Assembly (NCBI GenBank): GCA_006937955.1 | Contig: SSNP01000094.1 | Coordinates: 18,396 to 82,395 of the forward strand | Source: Pachypanchax playfairii | Lineage: Eukaryota; Chordata; Actinopteri; Cyprinodontiformes; Aplocheilidae | Direction: 5' to 3' | Length of the DNA: 64,000 nt | Shown here: in pieces, positions 11,276 to 22,514 of the stretch | How the letters are laid out: every line of letters begins with the position of its first letter | Numbering within the stretch: position 1 is the first letter of the stretch | The notes under the pieces: generated by a model | The model's input: only the letters and a program-made list of their open reading frames with translations | Told to the model about the DNA's origin: nothing | Databases searched by the model: none | Made by a program: the position numbers and the translations under genes

Positions 11276-11988
11276 ACAGGTGCAGGAGATTAGAAAATGA
11301 GGAGTGTACAGGTGAAACAAATGTCCTCTATGGCAAAACATACACTCAGCCTGCAGACATGACAGGTTCTACATTTATAAAATCAGGAAGGTTTATTTAT
11401 TAGTATGGAATCTTGCCCCATTTTATGTTCTCATTCATTATCTGACGCTATAGCAATGATTTAACGGGTATAAATCTAATAGAATATGGTGAATTTTTAG
11501 TGAAACTTCCCAGTTTGGTTTGTTTAGTTGGAAAACAAAACTGTTTTTACTGTAATGTGATAGTGTCTCCATGCTTCCACTAGGCTACGATTCATTTGTT
11601 CATGCCAGTGTAAATGTTGATAGAGATTTCTGGTCATAGATGAATGCTAATTCAATTCCAGCAGCATATACTAACTGGGATTTACCATAGCATTAGTCTG
11701 CTCATGTTCTTAATTCACAGAGAAGTAAAAAAAAAAAAAAAGATAAGAACAGCAGAAATGTGAAGACTATCACTTATACATTTGAAGAATTATTTATTAT
11801 TTGGGAAAACGCAAGCTGACTTGTAATTTAATCTGCCTTTTCTGAAGCCAAGTGGGTTTTATTTTTAAAGATTAAGACTTTTTGCTCTTAAGGTTTCATT
11901 CCTATTGAATTAATATATAGATCAAAGAAAGCATTGTCAATTATTAACCAGTCGTCTCCAAATTCTAGTTTACTCTCTTATAAAATAA
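11276..11988. other. No gene seen
   Basis: AT-rich sequence with a 15-A run at 11727-11741. Nothing recognised. Confidence 0.45.
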
Positions 11989-11993
11989 GATGT

Positions 11994-12843
11994 TGTCATG
12001 GTTCAGTACCAGGTGGGGTTGTTTGCGAGCTCCAAGTGTGACCCAAACTCCAGACACACAGCGAGGAAACAAGTTTTGCAGTTTAACAGTGTTTAATTAT
12101 ATACAGTGCTCAAATACAGGGAATTGCAAAACTGTACACGTGGTGATGAACTCAGGACGGAACTGGTGCGGGACAGGAACGGTCCTGGGTTGTGGAGAGA
12201 GAGAGGTTAGTGACAGGCTGTGATACCAGCTGCGGTGTGCGGGGATTGTGCTCGTAAACTCACGGTGACGTGTTTGTCGTCCGGTTGTGAGGAGGGATCC
12301 AGAGATGCTGCTGCGGGGGTGGTGATCCAGACTGTCAGGGTAATCGTAGGAGATCCGGGTCCGGGTGCTGTTCGTGCAGATGTAGCTGCAGCAGGGGTGA
12401 CAGCAGCGCGCTGACCAGGAAGGTGTGGATCCAGAGGAAGCCAGAGACAGACAAGGAGCCAGAGGAAGAGAGCTGGTTGCGCGATCTCGCAACAGAGCTC
12501 TTATTAAATCCGTGCGAAGCCAGTCCTCACGATAAGCGGGTAGATGACCACGCTGAGGCACTGTAAGCTGGAGAGGCGCTCCAGGACAGCGGGCTAAACA
12601 CAAGGGAAGAGAAGGCAGGTTAAACACTGCTAGAAAATGCTCCTGATAATAATCACTGGCCACTCTGTTACCACGGTAGTTAGTGGAACAAACTGGCGTC
12701 TGTCTCTTGTTCCTCCTCTGCTTAAGTACCCAGCTCTCCTGAGCTGGGTAATGATCCACACCTGCTTCCACTGATGATCTGCTGCCACGCCCTGCAAGAC
12801 AATTAGTCACACACACCACCCACCAGCAGCAGAGATCCTGACA
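11994..12843 (-). mobile_element. Solo-LTR-like element with 5-bp TSD GATGT
   Basis: The element is bounded by TGTCATGG on the left and CCTGACA on the right (TG...CA ends) and flanked by GATGT at 11989-11993 and 12844-12848, the five-base duplication expected of LTR retroelements. Read on the minus strand it has GGGCGTGGCAGCAG, a TATA-like GTACTTAAGCAGAGG near 12720-12734, then CGCCAGTTTGTTCCACTAAC, and an A-rich TATAATTAAACAC polyadenylation-like region near 12090. No gag or pol sequence is present. A 240-codon open frame (12097-12819, minus) runs through most of it but shows no known domain, and I regard it as fortuitous. Solo LTR is the best reading; an unusual DNA element is the alternative. 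Confidence 0.7.
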
Positions 12844-12849
12844 GATGTA

Positions 12850-14066
12850 CGCTCACCGGCCACTTTATTAGGTACACCAAGCTAGTTACGGGTTGGACCC
12901 CCTTTTGCCTTCAGAACTGCCTCAATTCTTCGTGGCATAGATTCAACAAGGTGCTGGAAGCATTCCTCCGAGAGTTTGGTCCATATTGACATGATGGCAT
13001 CACACAGTTGGCGAAGATTTGTCTGCTGCACATCCATGATGCGAATCTCCCGTTCCACCACATCCCAAAGATGCTCTATTGGATTGAGATCTGGTGACTG
13101 TGGAGGCCATTTGAGTACAGTGAACTCATTGTCATGTTCAAGAAACCAGTCCGAGATGATTCCAGCTTTATGACATGGCGCATTATCCTGCTGAAAGTAG
13201 CCATCAGAAGTTGGGTACATTGTGGTCATAAAGGGATGGACATGGTCAGCAACAATACTCAGGTAGGCTGTGGCGTTGTAACGATGCTCAATTGGTACCA
13301 AGGGGCCCAAAGAGTGCCAAGAAAATATTCCCCACACCATTACACCACCACCACCAGCCTGAACCGTTGATACAAGGCAGGATGGATCCATGCTTTCATG
13401 TTGTTGACGCCAAATTCTGACCCTACCATCCGAATGTCGCAGCAGAAATCGAGACTCATCAGACCAGGCAACGTTTTTCCAATCTTCTATTGTCCAATTT
13501 CGACGAGCTTGTGCAAATTGTAGCCTCAGTTTCCTGTTCTTAGCTGAAAGGAGTGGCACCCGGCGTGGTCTTCTGCTGCTGTAGCCCATCTGCCTCAAAG
13601 TTCGACGTACTGTGTGTTCAGAGATGCTCTTCTGCCTACCTTGGTTGTAACGAGTGGTTATTTGAGTCACTGTTGCCTTTCTATCAGCTCGAACCAGTCT
13701 GGCCATTCTCCTCTGACCTCTGGCATCAACAAGGCATTTCTGCCCACAGAACTGCTGCTCACTGGATATTTTTTCTTTTTTGGACCATTCTCTGTAAACC
13801 CTAAAGATGGTTGTGCGTGAAAATCCCAGTAGATCAGCAGTTTCTGAAATACTCAGACCAGCCATTCTGGCACCAACAACCATGCCACGTTCAACGTCAC
13901 TCAAATCACCTTTCTTCCCCATACTGATGCTCGGTTTGAACTGCAGGAGATTGTCTTGACCATGTGTACATGCCTAAATGCACTGAGTTGCCGCCATGTG
14001 ATTGGCTGATTAGAAATTAAGTGTTAACGAGCAGTTGGACAGGTGTACCTAATAAAGTGGCTGGTG
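12850..14066 (-). mobile_element. Tc1/mariner element, DD36E type, near complete
   Basis: The inverted ends share GCCACTTTATTAGGTACACC (about 12859-12878 and the complement at 14044-14063) next to TA dinucleotides at 12848-12849 and 14067-14068. The outermost bases differ: the left reads CGCTCACCG, while the right lacks about four of these bases (CACCA). Total length of about 1.2 kb with a single intact gene is normal for the group. Confidence 0.88.
12882..13922 (-). CDS. Tc1/mariner transposase, intact, DD36E
   Basis: A single uninterrupted frame of 346 residues starts MGKKGDLSDVERGMVVGAR. The N-terminal third is a paired-like double helix-turn-helix DNA-binding region (about 1-120, with LSISETADLLGFSRTTIFRV as the first helix pair). 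The catalytic core shows WSDESRF with D155, a glycine-rich AGGGGVMVWG at 189-198, QQDNAPCH with D246 and PDLNPIEHLWD with E283. There are 36 residues between the last Asp and Glu, so the signature is DD36E, the spacing described for the Incomer group of Tc1/mariner, rather than DD34E. The family cuts and pastes at TA. The start ATG lies 144 bp inside the right end, as expected. All catalytic residues are present, so the protein could be functional; activity is not shown by sequence. A decayed relative lies at 43755-44748. Confidence 0.95.
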   Translation of the reverse strand: MGKKGDLSDVERGMVVGARMAGLSISETADLLGFSRTTIFRVYREWSKKEKISSEQQFCGQKCLVDARGQRRMARLVRADRKATVTQITTRYNQGRQKSISEHTVRRTLRQMGYSSRRPRRVPLLSAKNRKLRLQFAQARRNWTIEDWKNVAWSDESRFLLRHSDGRVRIWRQQHESMDPSCLVSTVQAGGGGVMVWGIFSWHSLGPLVPIEHRYNATAYLSIVADHVHPFMTTMYPTSDGYFQQDNAPCHKAGIISDWFLEHDNEFTVLKWPPQSPDLNPIEHLWDVVEREIRIMDVQQTNLRQLCDAIMSIWTKLSEECFQHLVESMPRRIEAVLKAKGGPTRN

Positions 14067-14068
14067 TA

Positions 14069-14885
14069 TGGTTCTACAATAAAAATGTTACCTCATTATT
14101 ATAAACAAACCTTTTCTTTCCAAACTGATCTTCTTATTCTACATAATGTTCTTCATTTTTTCGACACTAAAACATCTGCTGGTTTATTTTTTGTCCCTTT
14201 TTTGTCTGTTTGTCCATGGCATGTCAGAGAGCCTGCAACAAATCTGTGGGATTTTGCAGTTGAATAGTTCTGTTGTTTTCTATATGCCGGATTAAACTTT
14301 AATCAGATCTTTACTGAGAATATATGAAAGAACGCCCACTCTTGTTCTCTATCTCACACACTTCATGATGATATGCTGAGCCACAGAAAAGTACAGGCTC
14401 TACGGCTCTAGTTACAAATGTGATGTTAGCTCTGTTGGTGGATTTCCAAAGTATCAGAAGAGGCTTTGGATGTGTAGATCTAATATACAAAAAAGAGAGT
14501 TTAAAGTGATACTGCAAGAAGCTGCAGGCAGACAAAAGTCCCAGTGTATCCCTAATGTTTAAATGTATGAATGTCTATCCTCTTCCCTATTTTGTGAAAT
14601 CCAATGATAAAAGAAGTGCATTATCCACAGTTGTTGTCATGACTTGTGTTTGCATCCAACTGGCATCTGACTCTGACAGAAAAGTCACAGTTCTTACTAT
14701 GACTTTTGAGGGGGGGGGGGTCTTTTTAGCTCTATGCTCAGGTTCATTCATATTTGTGACACAGCTGTAATAATTGGGTGGACTTTTTAAATCTGTATAA
14801 TGCAATCAAATAAAGAAAATAATCTTTTCAGTTCGAACATTGGCACACAACGTTTTTTTTTTTGTTTCTTTTTAATCACAACAGT
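14069..14885. other. No gene seen
   Basis: AT-rich with a G10 run at about 14709. Short frames show no family resemblance. Confidence 0.45.
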
Positions 14886-14887
14886 TA

Positions 14888-15830
14888 AAGGCATTACATA
14901 CGATTTTGCTCCGAATGAGAAGCTCAACGGCCGTTTGTCGTTTTTCGAGTAGTGCTCTTGCGTTTTAGCCCCCCCCCCCTCCCACTACCCTCAACGGAAG
15001 AAACGCCTTCGTGAAATGGAAATTGCATAGCTGTTTACTATCGGCATTGCTGGACTACTACAACTGTTTCTTCAAAACATCTCGGAGTCATCAATGGTAA
15101 AAGGCTGTTTACTCAGTATAAGTGCTGCTAGTGCTGAAATGCTAGCTAGCGTGGATCACTGAACCCTGATGCACTGCACAGTGCAGCTTTTCCCATGTTC
15201 ATGTCAGATACGTCTTTCTCTGTGCTGATTCATAAGAGTTTCTGCTCATCTGTTTATTTTTTCACCATGGGTAAGTAAATAACATTAAAAGCAATTGAAG
15301 AGCGCTTGTTTTAGTTACTCCTGCTTTTAATTTGAGATTGTTCATCTTGTCTTCAACTTTTTCTTTTTTGTTTGACCCCACCCCCCTCAACGTAGTCAGC
15401 ACACTCCGTTGTGCTGTGTGTGTGTGTGTTGTGTTTATTTGAATCTCTATAGTGTGTTTAAATGCACTATTATGATCCGCGGTATTTTATTTTGAAGAAT
15501 TGCTATTATTTTTGACCGGATTGTCTTGTGTGTCTTGGTGTTATTTCCTGCCAGAATTGACACGGAACGCTCACGCAAAAAATAGACCAGGCGCCAAAAT
15601 GATAACTTAACAGCTCCATGTCTGGTGTGAACTACATCATATAGGTTAACAAGGGCACCGAATGGAAGCGGTCCTCGTTCAGCTGCGCTTTGCAGCGCTT
15701 CCACGTGAAGTAGTACTGAGGCCTAAGCAAACTACGTAGTACGTACAGAAATATGATTGACAATCTAGTAACCAATAGATTACGAAACGGGCTCGTTATC
15801 TATTGGCTACTTTATCCCCTACAAGCCCCT
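14888..15830. other. CpG-rich block, unassigned, with near-perfect hairpin
   Basis: The block stands out by CpG content (CGGCCGTTTGTCGTTTTTCG near 14929, GCGCTTTGCAGCGCTTCCACG near 15684). A C10 run lies near 14970. The inverted repeat CCAATAGATTACGA / TCGTTATCTATTGG (15772-15785 and 15793-15806, 13 of 14 paired) places two opposed CCAAT words about 25 bp apart. The palindromic ACTACGTAGT lies at 15731-15740. No coding frame is convincing. It may be a mobile-element fragment or an old promoter. Confidence 0.4.
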
Positions 15831-18800
15831 ACAGGTCTATGATTTATTAATATTCTAACTTTTTCAAGTACAAGACCACTACAAGTTGATAAAATGATTT
15901 TTATGTAATTTTGACATCTACATTTGCTACAAAATCCTCTTTACCACCTTTAAACAGTTGAAATTTTATAAATAATAATAAACTTTGTTTGAGGTTTGTC
16001 AGCACTAATGAATTGTGTTGTTTTAGGTGTCATTAATCATTAACGTATTAACGTTGTGTCAATCCTACTGGCTTGTTTCCTATCGGACAACTTTGCTAAT
16101 AACATATGGATGGCTGGATGGACGGACAGATGGACAGATAGATACTATATCCATGTGTTGTCTACCTTAAATAGCTTCTACAGGTGCTGTAGATCTATGC
16201 ATTCCATGTGGCTGCACAATGTTCAGGCTCCATGTACTCATTGTTGAAGGGGCCACAGTCCTTCAAGCCTAAAGGCATTTCAACACATGGGGCAGGGGAA
16301 CCTTTTTATTTAAAACTCAAAAGACAGAATACCAGTGAGTCACAAGCTGAAACCATCATTGCAGTAAAAATGTAAATAATTCTATTTAGCATGAACCATT
16401 TGCACAGTGTAGTTTTCTTTGTACCCGGTTGATATTGTATGCAAAATTGTTCAGTCTGGGAAGAGACACAATAACATTTCACACTTTTGCAGTTAGTCCT
16501 TGGCTGGATCTTCTTTCAGGCTTGTTTTCCCTTTACTGTGCTTCCACCCTAGGGTTCTGTTGGATTACATGTATTTAGAGCTGCTCATTGAGCATTTATA
16601 TATCAGTTCCACCCAAGAGAATAAGGCTTACTAATTCATCACATTTTCAACATTTATGCACACTGGCAGACTAAGAAACTCCCTGCATGCTCATCTTGTA
16701 ATTTAAAAGTTTCATTTTTACAGTCATTATGGATATTGGGAGGAGAGAGGAGGAGACACTTGACACAGTAGGCTTGGGGGTAATTGGACTGATAATGAGA
16801 CAGATTTAGGATGTTTTGTTTTTTCTCCACTGTTGTGATAATTAAAGGTTCAGACTTTTGTATGTGCTTATTTTGTAAATGACTACAATTGTGAGAGTAC
16901 AAAGGATTTAATATTCAGCTTTATATTGTTTTTTTATTTTTTTTTCTCTTTGAAATGTTGAACCCCCCCCCCCCCTTTAAGCTGTGTGTGCCAATTTAAT
17001 TCCCTGTTGGAGCCTTTTTGAAAGACAGAGGTACTTGACATTGTCTGTTAAGGAAAGGAGAGTAACATGAATGAGCCACTGTCTTTCATAGCTGACATGA
17101 TCATCTCAGCAGTTTAATCACACAATAGACCTGCTATTTAAATATATTTAGGATTTATTTTACTATTTGTAAAATCTTTTTTAGTTTTATAGAAAAAGAG
17201 GAGCCTTTGCAGTTTATAGATTGCCAACTTGTTTCCTTCAGATCGATAAAGTTGTCTGAATATTAACTTTATTAGCCTGTTAAGCTCAAATTCAGACATT
17301 ACAGAAGAAAATATGTAAAGGGTCCACAATATCAGCCAACCGTTTTCAGCTTGTTTTTTACTGCCAAGAGAGACTCACCTGTTCCTCTTATTTTTGTGTT
17401 TATTTTATAAATTATTTCACAGAAGACCTTCACATCAACAAAAAGAAAATCAGACAATCAGAAATATCAATGAGCTTGAAGCAATTTCTATTGACAGTTT
17501 TTTTTCTTTTATGTTTTTAAGTATTTTAAATATGCACATTTAAAAATTGCTGTTGCCAAACATCACCATTTTGTCCATTTTCCATTCAGTGGAGCTAACA
17601 AATTGGATTTGGTTTGTAGGAACATTAAAGAGATAGCCCCTTGTCCACGCCCAAAAAACTGATCACTTTTCTTTCATATATTTTCCATCATGAAGAATAT
17701 ACTGACACACAGTCAGTGTCTATAAAAGCAGATCAGAGTCAAGCCTGAGGATGCAGCTACAATATTTCAGGATTTGTGTGTGAGTGTGTGTATGTGATGC
17801 ACTGACTAAAGCATGTTCAGTAAGGCTGCCAGATACTATGATCTCCACATTGGTACCAACAAGTACACTGACTCTGTCAGTGGCTGCAACAAAAAAGGCG
17901 TGTGCTGCCATGGTCATCAAAACCTACGCCGCCAGGGTGAATCAGAAGTCATGAATAACATTGGAGGTCCAAAGAAAGCTGATGTAGCCTTCCGATATGG
18001 TGACAAAGTAGCTGATGGCACACTTGGAAAAAAACCTCCCCCAAAGAAAGAGAAAACAAAGCAAAAACCAAAATTCCAGACTCTCAAGATGTATTTGACA
18101 ACAATTTAGGTCACATGATGAATAGACCAACATCATAAGTGGAGTTAAGGGAATTCTATGGGTGGTTTGAAGCTCTGAAAAACACACCAAGGAGGAAAAC
18201 TTTTAACAGAACAGATGTTTCGACTGTATGCAGTTGCTAGGCAAGGAACAGTAAGCAAAGTCAAGCCCAACACACCACTAAAGAACTTATTCAAGATCAT
18301 ACATTGAGAGACTGAGTTGGATCTTATTTTTTAGAGAATTATTCAAAATTTCTCGTTGGGAGATTGATTTACCAGCAAGGTTTAAAAAGTGTCTATACCT
18401 ACAAGACAACAACTGCAATCTACCCTAACAACAATCGGCAAAGTAGATTCAACAACTACTGACTTCACAGCTGTCTTTAAAACAATCTTCATAGATCAGC
18501 TGAGGCTCTTATTATTCTGATTGATAAATTGACTGAGGTTGTACTTGTTCTTTGAGGCATGTAGACTTTTAGATATGAATATTTTCCTAAAGCGTGTCTT
18601 AACTATTGCACAGTTGTGCAAATATCAGTAAGTTTGATGGCATGATTTAAGGAATTATCATCAAAGGTATGGTTCTACATGCAGACACATGAAAAGCGGA
18701 GGACAGGTTGTGAGCATATTAATTTAAATTCTGTCAGAAAAGGTAATATTTCTCAAAACAAATGATTGATGGACTATACTGTACATATTTACATACCTGT

Positions 18801-19735
18801 ATATTATGATAACAGCTGGTGTTTCTATGTCATTTTAGTGTAGCTGTTTTAATTGTATCTTCTCGACACCTGCCTCATTGAATTAGTGCCACAACTCATG
18901 TGTTGAGCTGATTGATGCTTGCAGATGGTAAACTGCTGGCCATTTATATTGGAGAAAATTAAAATTAAATAACCACATAATAGAAATTAGATGGTTGCTC
19001 AATCAAGTGTGTAATCACATGAAGGTGGTTCAACTTTGTACTTCAAGTACATGGCAAAGGAGGTTCATGGTAATGTATTTCATGTCAGTCGCAAGTCTCC
19101 ATGCATTAAACACATTTTATATTGTAAATTTTCCCTGTGTACTTCTGTCCAGTATACAACAACGTGTGTGTTTTTAATGTTTTGAATCACCTATATCATT
19201 GGCACAAGCTCATTATAGAATTCTTGGATTAAAATAAAATCAACTTCATATGAAATAATTCAGTGGAGCCCATTACAGTTCAAAATGGGATCAGAAAGTG
19301 AGGTTCCTTGACCTTGGAGATCACCTTGAATGATGTTAATGCTTTGCTTGGATCTTTTTTTTTCTACAATTTTTTTAAAGATCCTCTCTTTCTTTCTGTT
19401 CAGTTGTATTTCCTACTCTAACAGCATTATGGGAGGTCAGCTTAATTAATATTGGCCATTGTAGTCACAGGGACATAAAGCTACTTGGAAATAGTTTAGT
19501 AGTGCTTCACTTTTGGCAAAGAGCTCTGAAATATTTTCTCTGAGCTCCCCGGAAAGCTCTACCTTTTGCTTTCTCATGTTCAGTATGTTGCACACACTGA
19601 TGCTAAACTGCTGAAGAGACTGTTTATTCCTTTTAAAGAACATATGGCTCTTTGAATCTCTGAAATCCAATACCCATACAATGGTTATCAAAAGGAGTTT
19701 CTCATCTGATTACAGTGTTAATATTATGCATCATT
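15831..19735. other. No gene seen; AT-rich, poly-C run, unassigned 98-codon frame
   Basis: A poly-C run lies at about 16963-16976. A 98-codon frame at 17813-18109 has a lysine-rich end (KKPPPKKEKTKQKPKFQ) but no recognisable domain and a poor context. I see no other structure. Confidence 0.4.
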
Positions 19736-19739
19736 TCCA

Positions 19740-20250
19740 TTTTCAATGGACATGTTGCTGGCCCTGCCCCCAAAACGGCCAATGACCAATCACACAACTG
19801 TTATTATGTGAGCAGATCCGACAAACATTCATTCTGAACAAGATGGTAAAGTGGTGCGTCCACATCTACTAACTTCTAACTAGATGTCACGGGGAGCTCG
19901 GTGCTGAGGAGTGTCGCGAGAGGTGGTGCGGTCTACCAGTGGATGAGCGTGAGCCGGCTCGGGATTGCCAACTGGTGGGGGCGAGCTTTAGAGGTGCTGA
20001 CGGCTGGGAGATCTCGCCGGCTGTGAGGGAGTCTGGCTGCGAACAGACGGACGCCACTCGGCAAAGCCGATCTGGACAGAGAAAGGAGATCAAGGCTGGT
20101 TCAGATGGAGGATGTTGTGAAGGGTTTGCTCCAAAAAAGGTCACTGACACGCATGGAAATACCTCTTCCAGTCATGATAATCTGTCACGCTGGTCGTTTT
20201 TGTCAGACATAGCAACAGTAACTAAAGGGGGCGGGACTCTGCGATATTAG
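19740..20250. promoter_or_regulatory. CpG-rich islet with CCAAT and GC boxes
   Basis: Paired CCAATGACCAATCAC at 19779-19793 precedes a GC-rich, CpG-rich stretch (19888-20100) and a GGGGGCGGGAC GC box at 20227. Open frames on both strands (19939-20250 plus, 19887-20150 minus) show no domain and are explained by GC content. It may be a relic promoter or the end of an unidentified element. Confidence 0.35.
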
Positions 20251-22125
20251 TTAATAAACAATAATTTCTCACTTATCAAGATAATTAAGGGTGATGTCTA
20301 ACAGACAAAACACTCTTTACAGTCCCTGTATTAAGGTAAACTGGTAATGTTTGTCAGATACTTTATGTGATAACAAAAAGCTATTAGCTTTTGTGCTAGT
20401 TCAGAAGTTGAATTAGTTTCAATCAGATACCATTTGTGCAGCTGTTAGCTGTAATAATAGGGAGGATACATGACCATCTGTCATTTTATCACACAGACTT
20501 GAAAGAAAGCCAAGGTATAATGCAGCTGTAAAGAAAGAAGGCTTAGAGCCAAAATGTTAGTCAAGGTTCCTCAGTGATCATTTTACATTATATTGATATT
20601 TTCTCTGCAAGCCTTGGGGGTCTAGACTCACACTGTCATGCAGTCACAAAGTGGTAAACTCACAGAGCGAGGTCAGCACATGCTAGGCCTAACAGTGCAA
20701 ATAACTCACTTGACAACCATCTGCAGGCAATCGATCCAGTCATACAATTAAAAATAAAAGAAAATGCACAATATTGTTTCTTCATTAAGTCTTCACTCAC
20801 TGATATGAACGTAGAACGTCTGTAACTGGTGTTTTCATGTATTACACTTCTGCTGGTGCTAGATTCTGAATATTCTTCCTTGAGTGAATGTTGCCTTGTT
20901 AATGGGACTAGGAATAGTTGTGATTTCTGGCCAGCTGCTGCTGCAGTGAAGAGGAGTGACTGTAAAAGAGAATCATTTTAATTAGGGCGTTTATCAGTTC
21001 TCAGTATTGTTTAAATAGTAGTATGAGGTCAGGTTATCAGTATACAGGCTTTGTTTTTTGTCTGCATTTTTGGACATTGTACATTTATGAAGAAACTGGA
21101 TTTATCTCTGAGAGAAGAGGCTCAGTTACACAATCCAACTAGCTTTAAATACAAAAGAAGGGAAGGTTTAATTTGGCTTTGTCTTTAAAACAAGTAAAGT
21201 CTTCAGGGAACGTCCAATTTTTTTCAGCCTGTTAAGAGTTGCTTTACCATAGTAGGGACATTGACTATAATAAGAGAAAAAACAGCAATAAATCAAAGGC
21301 TCTCAGTAGAGTCATAGATAATCAGTGGTGGGTCTGCTGTGATTGAAACCTCTGGGATGGAGTCACCAGAAATAGACAATAGAGCTCCTTATTCAGGACA
21401 GCACAGCAGAGAGGAAACTAGAACTCCAAAAGTCATTAACGTCAGAGTGTAAGCCCTACAGAGCAACTTTATCATTAGAATGATCCACCTAAGCACATCA
21501 CATGAAAGTTTAATACGGTGTCACATTTAGAAGATAAACCAGAGCAGCTTATTTTACGAACAATTCGTCTTACATATGTGATGTATGAAGGAAAAAGGTT
21601 AAGCAGCCAGACCAATCCTTGCTGTGGGGGCATATTTTAGTTGAAAAAAAGCTGTTTAATGTTAAACAATGTCATTTATTTTTTTTGATGGTTTTCGATG
21701 AGTCTAAGTTTTTTTAATTAAAGCTAATTTGTTCTAATTTGCTAATTAGACTAGCTTTTACTGCCATTGACCCGGAGGGTATTTATATTACTTTATGTCC
21801 TATGGGATTTCACCAGCGATAGTTTTTCTATATATACCAATTAGTCAGTGGCTTTTAATCTATCCTAGTATGTTCATGACACATCATCCAACACTCTTGT
21901 CTTGCCTTAGTTTCTGCCACCTCTGTTTAATCTAGACTCTTAATTCTTATTCAGGCTCATCTGTGTTCTTCTGTACCCACTAGTTTTCCTGTGCCCATAC
22001 CTTTTGGTGTTCTCCCATATTTATATATAAATATATATTAATAATATAAATATATATTTATTTTGTTACATATTGTTGAGGCTTATTATTTCATTTTAAT
22101 ATTTAATTTATCTTATTTGGTTCAC
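20251..22125. other. No gene seen; AT-rich, palindromic AT tract
   Basis: An AT-only palindromic stretch (TATATATAAATATATATTAA) sits at about 22023-22062. Nothing else was recognised. Confidence 0.45.
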
Positions 22126-22127
22126 TT

Positions 22128-22512
22128 TGTCATGCAGTTTTCCCTGACCTGTCATCATTCCTCTCCCTGGACCTGCTCACCACTAATTGTCCGATTTGTC
22201 TCACCTGTCTTTACCCCTTCATAAGCAGTGATCAACCACGTGTTAGTTGCCAGTTTGTTGTTTTGCTTTATGCTACACTTACCTGCAAAGTCTATCTAGC
22301 CTCATCTTGTCATCTCTCATCACTGCCTCATCAAACGCACCGACCCTGATCTGTCTCCTGACCTTGACTCCGCTTGTCCCCCTGGATTTCTGGATTAACA
22401 GATTTTGGATTTTACTGACCCAGCTTTGGTCTGAGGCCATGCACCAGTCTGCTCCACGTCAGGTCTGTGAGTCTGTCTGCTGACCTGTATAATAAACTCA
22501 CAAGTCTGACCC
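22128..22512 (+). repeat. LTR-like fragment
   Basis: It starts TGTCATGCAG and contains CACCTGTCTTTACCCCTTC followed by a TATA-like CATAAGCAG, then TTGCCAGTTTGTTG, matching the promoter core of the solo LTRs at 11994 and 47628, and an AATAAACTC polyadenylation-type signal near 22490. It ends near GTCTGACCCA. No clear TSD. Confidence 0.5.
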
Positions 22513-22514
22513 AT

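Noticed and set aside
12097..12819. Protein-coding gene of 240 residues on the minus strand
   Set aside because: It lies entirely inside a solo-LTR-like element and has no domain. Kept only as a low-interest observation.
17813..18109. 98-codon plus-strand frame with lysine-rich end
   Set aside because: No recognisable domain, no supporting neighbours, and within the length expected by chance.
19446..19691. Minus-strand frame resembling a Tc1 N-terminus (KVELSGELRENISELF)
   Set aside because: The similarity is limited to a few residues, with no further transposase sequence nearby.
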